DNA of 64,000 bases from Allomyces macrogynus ATCC 38327 (Eukaryota; Blastocladiomycota; Blastocladiomycetes; Blastocladiales; Blastocladiaceae): the NCBI GenBank assembly GCA_000151295.1, contig GG745342.1, positions 1,042,515-1,106,514 on the forward strand, given 5' to 3'. Every line of letters starts with the position of its first letter. Position 1 is the first letter of the stretch. This document shows positions 1 through 10,531 of this stretch, piece after piece. Made by a program: the position numbers and the translations under genes. The notes below the pieces were generated by a model. That model saw nothing but the letters and a program-made list of their open reading frames with translations, searched no databases and was not told where the DNA came from.

Positions 1-106
1 ATGTGGGTGGTAAGCGTGCTCGCCGTTTACGACGACAGACACGTACTATCACTGAATCACCGACATTAGTTAAAACGCAAGATCGACAACGAACGGTCGC
101 TCGTGA

Positions 107-577
107 CGGTACCATCCCAAAGGAACTACGCCGGACGCCGCGTCGCTGACGGCGTCGCTCGCGGGGTTGTCGCTGTCTACGCCCACGCTTGCGCCGGTCA
201 CGGCGACCCCAACGTCGATTTCAACGCCGTCGTTTGTGTCGACGCCGACGATTGCGCCTACTCCGACGCTCGCGCCCGCGAACCGTACCTCCATCACTGC
301 GACCAGCAGTGCCGCGGCCAGTCCGTCCGTTGCCGCCGCACCTCTTCGCGCGCTCTTTACGACGGGCCTAGTCAACCTCGACGGCCTGAGTCTCGGCAGC
401 GGCGTGCAAACGGCCGCGGCGGGACCGTCAATGAACGCGCTCATGCAGACGCAGGCGACGCAGCAGGCCGCGCAGGCGGTTGGGTTGGGGAGCGCGCCGC
501 TCGTGCCGGCGCCTGCGGTGCCCGCAGGGGCAGTGGGAGCGGCGCCGGCGAAGGATGATTTCTTGTTGTTGCTGTGA
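107..577 (+). CDS. C-terminal exon of an unidentified gene, cut by the window edge
   Basis: An open frame runs from just after a TGA at 104-106 to a TGA at 575-577, with GC-rich third positions as in the certain genes here. It is Ser/Thr/Pro/Ala-rich for about 70 residues, then has a more ordinary part containing FTTGLVNLDGLSLGSG and a short hydrophobic end, KDDFLLLL. No convincing ATG lies in this frame, so it is probably the last exon of a gene starting left of the window or behind an intron in bases 1-106. The opposite strand is also open over much of this stretch, so the strand choice rests on codon composition. No family is recognised. Confidence 0.4.
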   Translation, partial: RYHPKGTTPDAASLTASLAGLSLSTPTLAPVTATPTSISTPSFVSTPTIAPTPTLAPANRTSITATSSAAASPSVAAAPLRALFTTGLVNLDGLSLGSGVQTAAAGPSMNALMQTQATQQAAQAVGLGSAPLVPAPAVPAGAVGAAPAKDDFLLLL

Positions 578-875
578 GGAAGAGGAGGGGGCGGTGTGAC
601 CCCAGAGATGTGGAGAGTTTTGAAAGCGCGTTTTTTGTGGATGAGGGTTTTGGTGGAATAGAGGATCCGGTTGGTTGGTGGTTGGTGTTGGCATGAGCAA
701 CGCTGGGCAACGGGACCGCGTCGCATGCCCAACCGCTGAGTGAGGCCTTGCTTGCATTGCACCAGCTGCCTCCCACCCAGCGCCTCGTGCGCTCTTCCCA
801 CGGCAGTCTCGCTCGGCCCGCGCCGCGACCGGTCTCGACAGGACGCGCCGCGCAGCGCCGCCCTCGGCACGCTCA
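578..875. other. Gene-free stretch
   Basis: Presumed 3' flank of the gene on the left and 5' flank of the next one. No motif, repeat or RNA gene was seen. Confidence 0.4.
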
Positions 876-1618
876 TTGGGACCGCCCCGTTCGGGACCAG
901 CGCGATCGCGCGCGCGCTATACATTGCCGTCCAACCCCGGGCCGGCACACGCGGCCCGCGGGGCGGCCGTGACGCCCAACCAGTGGACCGCGTTCAATTT
1001 CGACACGACCGGGGCCGAGTTGAACCCGTACTCGGTCACGTTCGGCAGTGACGGCGGGTACCTGATGGCCGTGGACATTGGGTGCGTGGGCGAACAGTTT
1101 GATCTCGAGCTGGTGGGCACTGGCGTCATTGGTATGGACAGAACCGTTCTCCCAACCACATCGCCGCGCGCGCCGCGGGCAACTAGGAAAGGCGGTGAGA
1201 GCCTAACGATGCGGTACTGGCAACACGGGTGGATTGAACTCTTAGGGTCGACGTCGCCGCCATCCGAGCCCCTGTGGTGCGACTGGGACGTCTTCACGGC
1301 CGACCCGATCAAGGCGTGGAAAACGCCCGTCTTCTCGCGCGGCGTGTTCCTGCTGCCGCCGGGCGAGACAATTTTCAACATCAGGCCCACGGGTGGCCGG
1401 GTTGGGGGTGGATGGTCCGATGCGTTCATGAAGGCTGGATCGGGCCCGGTACGCAGAAATCTTGCCTTGGATCGACGTGGTGTCTCGCTGCAGTGGAGCG
1501 AGGCGACTGACGCGGAGATCTCGTGCATCTGGTCGATAGTACGTTGACCCGGTGCTGGTCGCCTCTACCTGTGCACCAAGAAGGTGTCGAGTGGGAACGT
1601 GCGCCGGTCGGAGCTGTA
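876..1618 (+). pseudogene. Internally deleted copy of the lectin-like secreted protein
   Basis: This is a paralogue of the gene at 2162-3588 on the other strand. It keeps the first module (PNQWTAFNFD and VDIGCVGEQFDLEL), an intron at 1132-1245 in the same place and phase, the second exon (SRGVFLLPPGETIFNI) and the next intron, ending TAG at about 1540. Right after YVDPVLV the sequence jumps to the last 18 codons of the family (LYLCTKKVSSGNVRRSEL and a stop), so roughly 600 bp of the C-terminal module is missing. The frame at the junction is also lost. No clear signal peptide precedes PNQW, whereas the intact paralogue has one, so the 5' end may be defective or lie behind an unseen intron. The exact start is uncertain. 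Confidence 0.65.
1563..1618 (+). repeat. 56-nt inverted repeat, left arm
   Basis: Identical to the reverse complement of 2163-2218. It encodes the last 18 codons of the lectin-like family and ends within the stop codon. The paralogues are clearly diverged elsewhere, so perfect identity here suggests a recent copy or gene-conversion event. Confidence 0.85.
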
Positions 1619-2161
1619 GAGCAAGCGAGCGACTCGCTCGCCGTGGCGCATCGGTCCAAGTCACGCTGCACGCTGGCACCGGCATAGCCCATGCTTGCGC
1701 ATTGGGCACGAACGGGGGAGAGAGGGATCCTAGCCTCGATACCAGAATGAAGATTTATATTCTAGGGAGGTTTTGTGATTTTCGGGCACCTTCTTCATGG
1801 CTTTGTGAATGTGCACGAGTGGAAGGAGTGCCGCACGGACAAGTTGTCCAGCGAGCCGATTGAACAGGATCTTTGCGGTCACAACATCTCGGCATTCGCA
1901 GATCGTGCCTGCACCACGTCACTCGAGTCTCACTCCATTGTTGTGAAGCATCACCATGCGAATGAAATCAACACATCAAGAATGGTCACAAGCTCACACA
2001 GTTGACAACAGCACAGAACGTCGTTGTGGTATAACAATCTCGCTCCCACGCGACGTGCCTCTCTCGCGCGCTAGGGACTACAATACCTCAAGAGCATGAA
2101 CAGCGTTTCGTCCCATGTGCGCGCACCCGGCCCCTCCACTCTCCTCGACCCGTCGCCTTAT
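1619..2161. other. Gene-free spacer between inverted paralogues
   Basis: Somewhat AT-richer than its surroundings. It holds only short, low-quality open frames and no recognised element; it is the loop between the two inverted-repeat arms. Confidence 0.5.
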
Positions 2162-3588
2162 TTACAGCTCCGACCGGCGCACGTTCCCACTCGACACCTT
2201 CTTGGTGCACAGGTAGAGCTTGTTGCCTTGGATGTCCTCGGGCTCGACCACCGACCCGACGCCCGCAGCCGACCCGGTCGCGAGCGCGAGCGGCTTGTTG
2301 GATGCCTCTTCCCACCCGGCAATCCACACCTGCTGGTTCGCGCCGGCCGCGTTAAACGCGAGCGTCGCCGCCGTCTTGAACTCGTCGGCGCGCGCCCCGC
2401 CCAGAATCGCCGGTGCAAAGTCGGCGCCGAGCGCCGTCGTGCACGCGCTTTCCGCGTCCTGGGCCTTACCCGCGGGACCGACAACGGCCACGTCGCCGCT
2501 GCGCTGCAGGACCGTGGGCGGGATCGGGAGCGGGACGGCCTTGGGCGGCGCGCAGAGCGGGTACCGCGGCGCCGAGACGAGCGTGATCCCGCTGTTGGTG
2601 ATGGCGCCCGTCGCCGCGTCCTTGCGCAGGTTCAGCTGCAGGTTTGCGTCACCGTACGAGTCGCCGTTCCAAGTTCCAATAATCACAGCGTCGGTCGGGG
2701 TGAACGACACGGCCGTGCTCGTGCGCAGCACGTTGGCCATGTCGGCCCAGTTGGCCGTCGACACGCCGGCCAGTTCCATGCCCTGCTCTGCGCACGCCTT
2801 GACCGCGTCGGCACGCGTCGCGACCTTGCCGCTGGCCGTGATCACCTTGGGCCCGCCGAGCAAGACGAGCGCCGGGTCAATGTACTAGTCCAGGATGCAA
2901 TAATTTGCCGTTTCAGCCGTAGTCGTGTCACAGCGCGTCCAAGTCCAATTTTCTGCAAATGAAGGGCCAAAGGACCGTACCGGGTTCCCAGTGATCTTAA
3001 AGAAGCCACCTGACTTGCTGGATCCCGCCTCCAAGTTGATTTTGAACGTGACCGCCCCTGGCGGCAGCTTGAACGTGCCGCGCGAGTACCTGGCATCGTT
3101 GAAGGCCGTTTGCGGATTGTCGGTTATTCCGTCAGTCTTGGAGCAAGCGGCCGCCGCTGGCGGTGACATGACCTCTATCGACCGTGTCGCAGCCGCATTA
3201 ATTCGCGCTCGTCCATCATCGATGCTTCTTCATCCTCACGCTCTGGTGCAGCGCGCATCGGACCCGGATGGACGGCCCGCGTCGATTTGAACGACGCCGT
3301 CAGCGCTGAATCTGGCTACGTACCAAATGGGCCGTCATTCACACTGACTTTAAACTGGCTGCCCAAGCAACCCACGGCGGTGACCACCACCATACCCCCA
3401 CCGGGGCCGAGCGTCACGGAAAAGGCGTTGCTATCGTGCCCCGCGTAGAACGGGAAGGCCGTCCACTCGTTCAACTTGGTCACGGGCGTCACGTCAATCT
3501 CGGCGGGAGCCTTGCCCGTGGCCGCCGTGAGGGTGATCAGGATCAGGGCGAGCATCGCAAGCGTGCGGTGGCGGGTCGACGTGGCCAT
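2162..3588 (-). CDS. Secreted two-module protein, lectin-like C-terminal half
   Basis: Three exons (3588-3324, 3174-2981, 2884-2162) join in phase to 393 codons. The start ATG at 3588 is followed by a hydrophobic stretch typical of a signal peptide (residues about 10-25, LAMLALILITLTAA). Module 1 (about 30-150) contains LNEWTAFPF, VTAVGCLGSQF and YSRGTFKLPPGAVTF. Module 2 (about 155-393) contains two stretches of the form A..AC....G, the second followed by VWIAGWE and a C-terminal LYLCTKK, a spacing reminiscent of C-type-lectin folds; that likeness is inference. Two further copies in the window (876-1618 and 23795-24291) share the exon plan and are broken. Extracellular location is predicted from the signal peptide. 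Function is unknown. Confidence 0.72.
2163..2218 (-). repeat. 56-nt inverted repeat, right arm
   Basis: Reverse complement of 1563-1618 without mismatch. It is the 3' end of the coding region of the intact paralogue. Confidence 0.85.
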
Positions 3589-4421
3589 GATGGATCGGAC
3601 GGTGGGGCGAAGTGCGGGCGGGCGGGTTCTCGGCTTGCGGGTGGGCGAGGGATGATGAGGTGGGGACAAGAGCGGGAGGATTGCGCCGGGGTGCGGGCCG
3701 TTTATAGCCGCGCGGCCAGTCGCGTCCGAGGTTTATCGACCGTGGTTGAGCGAGGCCAGTTGCCCGGCCGCCGCGATCGCGCCAGTCCCGCAAGAGAGCC
3801 GCGCAGCGTGCAGTTGCTGGATCGCTGACTCGGTGCTCAGCACGGCCCGCACACGCGCGCGATGGGCCAGGCTTTGGCGCGCAGTTGTGCCGCAAGAGGC
3901 CAGTGCAGCGGTGGTCGCGCGGGGGCGGCATGGGAAATGGCGATCGGGCGCTCGCGGCGGAGGGAGACGTGGTCCCGCGCGAGCGTCAACTGTTGAAGGA
4001 ATTACTTCCATGATATTTCCTCCACGCGACGCGGTCACGTTGCAACCACTTCAAGGCGGGCCGGCTGGATTTTGACGGCAGGCTGCGAGCGGATGGGTCA
4101 GTGACGTGGTGTCCTAGTGCGCCCGCATCATTTGCTCGCCCTGTCGCCGACTTGTCGCTCCTACCGCCGCTGCCGCTGCCGCTGCCGCTGCCACCGCTGC
4201 CTGATCATTTATAACACGCCCTCACTGGCCAAGTCGAGCACTGCGACAACGACGGCACCGGCTGCAACTGGAACGGCAGCCCGCCCCGCCCGCCGGCCCA
4301 TTCGTCGCGCGCGCACGCTGCCGCCACACCGCCGTGCTTGCCGTGTGCCGCGCCCAACCCCCACTCGTCCACCGTGCCCTCCTCCCTCCGCCGCCTTCCG
4401 CGGCGCGTCAGCGACGCTGTC
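3589..4421. other. Divergent intergenic region
   Basis: Upstream region of the lectin-like gene (minus) and of the dysferlin-domain gene (plus). It contains the TATA box at 3701-3706 and a short CCGCTG-type repeat near 4165-4200. The reading frame of the dysferlin-domain gene is open upstream of 4422 but offers no ATG. Confidence 0.5.
3701..3706 (-). promoter_or_regulatory. TATA box of the lectin-like gene
   Basis: TATAAA on the minus strand within GGCTATAAACGG, about 113 bp upstream of the ATG at 3588, in an otherwise GC-rich background. Confidence 0.55.
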
Positions 4422-5788
4422 ATGCACCGCACGCCGCTCTCGCGGCGGTCGAGCTCGTCGAGCACCGCATCCGTGCGGCTCGCACCGCGCCCGCCGCCGC
4501 ACGTGCCGCCGCACGTCGAGTGTGAGGAGGTCTGGGAAAACCAGCGCGGGTAAGCATTTTCGGCTCGATGATCGCGTGCGTGATGGTGGACACCGACTGA
4601 CGTCCGTGCGTTTGGGGGTGCGCGCACAGAACGGCCATCTTTGGCCGCCCGAAATTCTCGGCCAAGTCGCTGCTCCCGACCGACCGCGGACCCTGGTCCG
4701 ACGAGCGCGGTAATTTCCGCATGCCGAAAGACCGGTTGCAGCTGCCGGACCCGGCCAAGTGGGAGTGGGACGGGTACCTATCCGGTCTTTTCTCACGCGG
4801 TCTCCACATCATTACCAGCACCGACCTGACCCATGCATGCAACTGCGGCTAGCGAGTGGATGATCGACATGTCCGGCGACGTCGACCCGGAAGGGTGGCA
4901 ATACGCGTTCAACTTCGGCACCTTCCCGTGGTCCGCGTCGTGCGGGCTGACCTCGTACGTGCGCCGCCGCCGGTGGGTGCGACTGCGCAAACCGCTCGCG
5001 ACTCCACCAGGCACCGGGCTCGCCGCGCTCACTTCTCCACCCGTGCTGCCGACGAGGGCACCGCAATTGCCCTCCCGCTCCCCACCCGTCGTCGTGACCC
5101 GCGCCGTCGAGGACGGGCCGCCGGGAAATCTGTTGCTCCGCGCTGTCGGGCGGCACACGCGGTCGATTGCCGGGCCGAGGCTCGACCGTGAACGGCTCGA
5201 GGCGCTTGCGGCGGCGCTCGGGGTGCCGTCGACGGTCGTGCGCGCGCTGCGCGCGTCGATGATGGGGCTTGCGGTGGACGTGGTCGTGGCCGAAACGGGG
5301 GCCAAGGATCCGGGGTTTGTAGTCGGTGACGAGGAGCAAGGAGAGGCAGCGATGGCGCCCGCGGCCGAGGGTGAAGGTGGGCCACGAGAGGAGGAGGTCG
5401 AGGCAATGGGTCCGCCGCCGCTGCTGCCGCGAGATGTAGCTGAAGAGGACTCGGCGCCACTAGTCGATGCGGCACGGTTGTTGGGCGCGACCGAAGCGGA
5501 CCAGCGCGCGAACGTAGGCGAGTTTTTGAGCACGTTTGATTTTGATGCCTCCAAGATCGTTGCAGTCGAGGTACGCGGTCTGTATGCGTTGGTTGGTGAT
5601 GGCTCGACGACTCACGGCGCGACTTCCCGCGCGTGTAGATGCTCCTGCGCTCGGTGCCGGATGTGGCCAGTGTGATCTGTGCGGTCGCGGCGAACCAGCT
5701 CACGTTTGCCATGGACCTTCAGGCGCTCGCGCAGTTGCAGACGCAGGTCGTGTTGAGGAGCGCGCGGCAGTCGATGGTCGAGGTGTAG
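4422..5788 (+). CDS. Dysferlin-domain (DysF) protein
   Basis: Four exons (4422-4549, 4630-4773, 4853-5570, 5639-5788) join in phase to 379 codons. The centre is a DysF domain: VWENQRG leads to LLPTDRGPWSDERGNFR, WEWDGEWMID, GWQYAFNF and an Arg-rich VRRRRWVRLR, the Trp/Arg pattern of the family. In fungi DysF domains occur in peroxisome-ER proteins of the Pex23/Pex30 class and in sporulation proteins. The transmembrane reticulon-like part of Pex30 is absent, so a peroxisomal role is not shown. The C-terminal half is acidic and ends in a short Leu/Gln-rich helix on the last exon. The start was set at the ATG at 4422 because the open frame upstream has no ATG. An earlier 5' exon cannot be excluded. 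Confidence 0.75.
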
Positions 5789-6373
5789 CCGTCCCAAGTC
5801 GCGGCCGCGACCATATATTGTCATAGCTAATTGATGCGGCATTGTGATGGTTGGAAGCTGGCCGAGGTTTTGGGCAACGTGGTGCACTTGCATCCTGCCG
5901 AACAGCAACGCCCGCATGGGTAGCATCAAGATGTCGGCCGCCAACGTGTTTGTCGAGACAGGCAACCGTGGACGTGTTGCCCGCTGCACCAGTACGGAGC
6001 GTTCCAGCGCTTGTCGTCACCCTCCACCCAGTCTTCGACACAGTCAAACGAACGTCTCTTTGCTCTTCCGCAACGATGTGGTCAGTTTTCGCCCAGAGAC
6101 ATCTCTTCTCGCCACCCACGAAGTGTTTATGGCAAACCTGGCCAATTAAATCATGTCAAGACTGTCTCAAGGCTCTGAACATTGCATTCCCCACGCAACG
6201 CACAAACAAGGGGCACCTCGTCAGAGCAACACAATGGAAAATTGATATTGGAACGGACAAGGTATGGTGGACATAGGGATGAATCTGCACGTTGTACTTG
6301 CGTGAAAAGATGATAAACAGCCATGCAGCTGACCGTCCAATGGAGGAGCATGGAAGCGGTCATCACCAGCAGC
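5789..6373. other. Intergenic region with coding-like remnants
   Basis: Convergent 3' region of the DysF gene and the four-repeat gene. Around 5905-5975 one frame reads NSNARMGSIKMSAANVFVE with good codon bias but has no start and no partner exon. It may be an old gene fragment; no family was recognised. Confidence 0.35.
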
Positions 6374-7690
6374 CTACTGGCAGAAAAACTCCTGCCACGG
6401 TTTCGGGACATAGTTATCCGGGTAGGCCCACATGGGATATGGCAGCCTGCTCCACATCTGGGGAGGCATGGTGCAGGTCATGCCGGGCTGGACGCTGCGC
6501 GTCCTAATGCTGCAGGCCTTGGGCTGCGCCGAGTGGAGGACCACCTTCATGCCCAGTGCCACGGGCGTGCCCAATCGCGACCCATCGGCGTGACGCACGG
6601 CCAAGACCTCATACCCCACACGCGACCAATGCTCCGTCGCGCCCGCAGCCACAGTATACCACGCGTCATCGCCCTTGTCCCCAGCGAGCTTGGTGACAAA
6701 CACGTCCACGGCCGCGTTGGTCGCGTTATGGAACAGCATCGCCCCGGCGTCAGCCTGGTTCGGAGCCTGCTCGAGCGTCGCGACCGACTGCCCGCGATCG
6801 AGGTGCCGCACGACAACGTGCGTGCCGGCCTCCACGTACGTGCCCACGACGCGGCCGCCGTGGCGTGCCAACATGGCCTCCCACCGCCCAGTGCCGCGCG
6901 ATCACGTGTCGGACGCGCCGGGCGCGATTGTGAACCAGGCCTTGGAGCCGCCCGAGTAGTTGGAGACCTGCACCTCGATCGGGTCCTTGGTCTCGTTGGT
7001 CACCTGGATCTTGGTCGTGTCCTCGATCGGCATGATGACGAGCGGTTCAGGGCCGCCGAAATCGACCTTGGACGCTGGCTCGGCCAGGACCGCGTCGCGC
7101 AGCCCGCCGTCGTACTGCACAATCACCATTTGCGCGTCGTTGCGCGTCCACTGCTTGAGCGCGCCCGGCTGGATTTCGGCCCACTGCCCGACCACGTCGC
7201 GACCGCTGCTGATCACGCTCGGCGTGACCTGCACCAAAATCGGCCGCGGCGTGCGGTTCTCGACAGCAATCACGTCCTCGGCCTGGTCGTTGCAAACGAC
7301 GCGGAACGACTCGGACACGAACGGCGTCGTCGACAGCGCGCGCACCGTGACTTCCGATGCCGACGGGACATGCACGGCCGCGCGCCGGCCAGCGGCGTCG
7401 CGCATGAAAATCGTGTCCCAGTCGTCGTTGGCCGCCGAAGCGACCGCGCCCGCGTTGTTGTGGGCCATGGTCGTCCACTCGCCGCGGTTCATGTGCTTCT
7501 TGGCGATCAGAATCTCCACATCCTCGCCCGCCTTGTTGACGACGCGCAACGTGCGCGGAAACTCGGTCTCGGCGAGCGCGCGCACTTGGATACCTTGCGA
7601 GACGGCAGCGGCTTGAAGGTTCAGCGACTGCTGGTAGATGGTTTGCGCGTCTAACGTCGTCATGGCCTTGGCGTTGTCGGTGGCCGTCAT
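6374..7690 (-). pseudogene. Four-repeat beta-rich protein gene interrupted by one TGA
   Basis: The frame is open from ATG 7690 to 6374 except for a single TGA at 6904-6902. About four repeats of 90-100 residues share a pattern: a hydrophobic strand with Asn/Thr, then W.xI.PGA, then W.R, then a Gly turn. Repeat 2 reads WAEIQPGALKQWTR, repeat 3 WFTIAPGASDT then TGA, repeat 4 WYTVAAGATEHWSR. The stop therefore sits exactly where the other repeats have Trp, as if TGG had become TGA, and the frame continues for 176 codons beyond it. No signal peptide or known domain was recognised. It could be a young pseudogene, a polymorphic null allele, a sequencing error or readthrough. A good TATA box precedes it. 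Confidence 0.6.
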
Positions 7691-8631
7691 GTCGGGCTGT
7701 CAAGTGCGGCTTGGTCTTGGAGTGATGCTGTAGTGCGTGGTTACATCGAGAGCAAGGCGGGGAAGAGTGCATTTTATACGCGCGCGTCGCTCATGTGTTA
7801 CTGTGCCGAATGTTCCACCAAGGAACGGAACACGACGCGCGTTGGTGGAGGTGCACGCTCGTGCTCGTTCTCCTCAGTTGGGACGTCGACAGAAACGCGA
7901 CTCGCAGGGAGCCGGGCAGCGTTTTCTTGCGTGGAAGACGGCCGCGCGCGCGCTGGTGGTGGTGCTGCTGGTGACGGGCATGGAAGTGGTGGCGGGGTGC
8001 GGATGGTGTCGACGGGGATGGAAACTGTGCACCAACGCGAGGCACAGGCTCTCAGATTAAGATGGCCGAAAGACCGTTTTGATCGCTGCATGATGGCCTC
8101 ACGCAGAGAGCGACCCAGTGGGGCCTTTCAAGTCCAAAATGACGTCCCCCGCCTTCAAAAACATGTCCCCTTGCCCCACTTTCTCGTCTCGTAACTCGTC
8201 CCCGCCATCAGGCAAGTAAAACATTGCTGCTTCCGAGGCAGGTTGTGGAGGATGGGGCTGAAGTGTGGAAAGAAGGCGCAAACGCGTCGTGTTTTCTCTT
8301 CCAAAGTTGAAACATCTCCACGCGCATCAATCTGCATCCTTGCGCCCACCATTCTTTTTCTTTTCCATATGCATCATCTGTGGTCGTTTGGTGAACAAGT
8401 CGAAATTGACGGCCGAAACACATGCATCGCGAAGCGCAAAGCATGGGGACGTCCACATCACTCCTCGACCACGTCAGACCGGATCCTGCTCCGGGCAACC
8501 GCTCATGTGCAGCCGCGTGATGCCACCCACACAGGGGAGCCAGCCTCTGCCGCACCTTTCGACAGATGGCCAAGGAGCCGCAAGGGGAGCACCCAGCACG
8601 GCCAAGAGCCACGCACCCACACCGACCACCC
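7691..8631. other. Divergent intergenic region
   Basis: Upstream regions of the four-repeat gene and UTP18. Only the TATA box at 7772-7778 was recognised. The UTP18 frame is open back to 8566, but the 8632 start is preferred. Confidence 0.5.
7772..7778 (-). promoter_or_regulatory. TATA box of the four-repeat gene
   Basis: TATAAAA on the minus strand inside CGCGTATAAAATGC, 82-88 bp upstream of the ATG at 7690. Confidence 0.6.
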
Positions 8632-10305
8632 ATGTCCGACCTCTTCGCCCTGCTCTCGACCACGGAGCACGCGCCGCACGGCGCGATCAGCGACGCCGGC
8701 GATTCCGACGACGACGGCCTCTTCTTTACCGACACGGCCGGCGAGGCCCTCCCGGCCTACTCAGACGACGATGCAGACGGCAACGACGACGCCGCACCCG
8801 CACCCGCGCGCCCTCCGGCAGCCAAGCGCGCAAAATGGCACGACGAAGACGACGACGAGACTGAAATCGACCTGACCTCGGTCAACCGGCTGCGCAAGCT
8901 GCGCAAGGACGAGGACGAGACAACCGTGTCGGGCGCCGAATTGCAGCGGCGCATGGCGGACCACTTCAGCAAGACGGCGGGCCAAACACCGACGTGGGCG
9001 CTCGCGCCGTCGGTCAAGCGCGAACTCGTCAAGGAGCGGCTCGAGCGCAAGCGGAAGCGCAAGGCCGATCAGGCCGTTGCTGCGCTCTTGAGCGAGGGAA
9101 GCAGCAAGAAGGCGAGTAAAGTCAAGGACGTGCTTGCGCCAACAGCCGCGCTCTTCAACGACGACGACCCGATGGGCGAGGACGATGACGATGACGAAGG
9201 GTTGCTGGAAATGCTCGACGAGGACGAGGCCGCGGGGCTCTTGGCATCGACGGCATCCCTCGTGCACACGTCCCGCACGCAACTGCCGAAAGAGTCGCTC
9301 TCGGTCGCGCGACTCCCGAATTTGCAGTACACGCACGCGTCGGTCACGTCGGCTGTGCGGTTCCACCCGACCGCGAATGTGCTCTTGACCGCAGGTCTCG
9401 ACAAGACGGTGCGACTGTCGCAGGTGAACGGCCGCGACAACCCGGTCCTCGCGCGCGTCTACCTCGAGGACCTGCCGATTCACAATGCCGTGATCCACCC
9501 GTCCGGCACGCATGCGATCCTGACGGGACGCCGCAAGTACGCCTACGAGTACCATCTCGAGACGGGCGCGATCACCAAGTTGCCGCCGATGGCGCACATG
9601 TCAGACGCGGTCTTGCCGTCGCTCGAGCAAGTAGCCCAGTCGCAGTCGGGCAAGTATCTGTCGTATATCGGCGCCAACGGCAACGTCGCGCTTGTCGACG
9701 GGCACACGAAGAAATGGGTCGCGAACGTGAAAATGAACGGCACCGTCAAGGCCGCCGCGTGGATGGGCGATAGCGTGCTCACGACGATTGGCGGCGACGG
9801 CGTCGTCTATGTCTGGGACGTGGGCATGCGCAAGTGCATCACCAAGTGGGCCGACGACGGCGGGTTCAAGAACGCGGCTCTCGCCGTAGCGCGCGACGGG
9901 CAGTATCTCGCGACGGGTGCTTACTCGGGCATCGTCAACGTTTATCAACCGACGCACTCGGACCTCGACTGGCAATGGCAGCAAAAGGAGTCGCCATCGC
10001 GGGCAACTCTTCCGCTCGAAAGCATGCGCCACATCAAGGCCGTGTCGAACTTGACGACGCCCATCTCCCAGGTCGGGTTCAACCACGACGCACAGATCTT
10101 GGCCATGTCCTCGCGGTCCAAAAAGGATCAGTTCAAGCTCGTGCACTTGCCAACGTGCCAAGTGTTTGCGAATTGGCCCACACAGCGTACGCCGCTGTCG
10201 TATGTCGAGTCCTTTGATTTCTCGCCGCATTCGGCCATGATCGCGATTGGCAACGACAAGGGCCGCGTGCTGCTGTATAAGCTCAAGCATTACCCGCGGT
10301 ATTAG
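8632..10305 (+). CDS. UTP18: U3 snoRNP/SSU processome WD40 protein Utp18
   Basis: A single exon of 557 codons. Utp18 is a nucleolar WD40 protein of the UTP-B module of the small-subunit processome, needed for early 18S rRNA processing. The N-terminal third is acidic and charged (several Asp runs and a basic KRKRKADQAV stretch at about 145-155). The C-terminal two thirds form the propeller, with blades visible at YTHASVTSAVRFHP, GDGVVYVWDVGMRK, GAYSGIVNVYQ and the family-typical end IAIGNDKGRVLLYKLKHY. The length matches the usual 550-600. The ATG at 8632 (context ACCACCCATGTCC) is preferred over one 22 codons upstream, because MSDLF begins the acidic tail cleanly. Confidence 0.9.
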   Translation: MSDLFALLSTTEHAPHGAISDAGDSDDDGLFFTDTAGEALPAYSDDDADGNDDAAPAPARPPAAKRAKWHDEDDDETEIDLTSVNRLRKLRKDEDETTVSGAELQRRMADHFSKTAGQTPTWALAPSVKRELVKERLERKRKRKADQAVAALLSEGSSKKASKVKDVLAPTAALFNDDDPMGEDDDDDEGLLEMLDEDEAAGLLASTASLVHTSRTQLPKESLSVARLPNLQYTHASVTSAVRFHPTANVLLTAGLDKTVRLSQVNGRDNPVLARVYLEDLPIHNAVIHPSGTHAILTGRRKYAYEYHLETGAITKLPPMAHMSDAVLPSLEQVAQSQSGKYLSYIGANGNVALVDGHTKKWVANVKMNGTVKAAAWMGDSVLTTIGGDGVVYVWDVGMRKCITKWADDGGFKNAALAVARDGQYLATGAYSGIVNVYQPTHSDLDWQWQQKESPSRATLPLESMRHIKAVSNLTTPISQVGFNHDAQILAMSSRSKKDQFKLVHLPTCQVFANWPTQRTPLSYVESFDFSPHSAMIAIGNDKGRVLLYKLKHYPRY

Positions 10306-10531
10306 ACGCCGTGCGGTTGCGTGGGTGGGTGGTCGTTTTTGCTCTTTCGGATTTGGTGTTTTCGTTTGGGTCTTTGTGCGGTTCATTTGAGAAAAATTCG
10401 GATACACTTTGGCGCCAGCCGATCGTCATTTCTCTCGATCCGAGCGGATCCGAGCGAGCGAGTCTCACGAAACCATTCTGTTGCAATGCAATATCCATTG
10501 AAGACAGCACAATGAGGATTGCGATAATGCT

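Noticed and set aside
70..948. Long minus-strand open frame across the first kilobase
   Set aside because: It overlaps the plus-strand exon and the lectin-like pseudogene, whose homology fixes the strand. The openness is explained by GC content.
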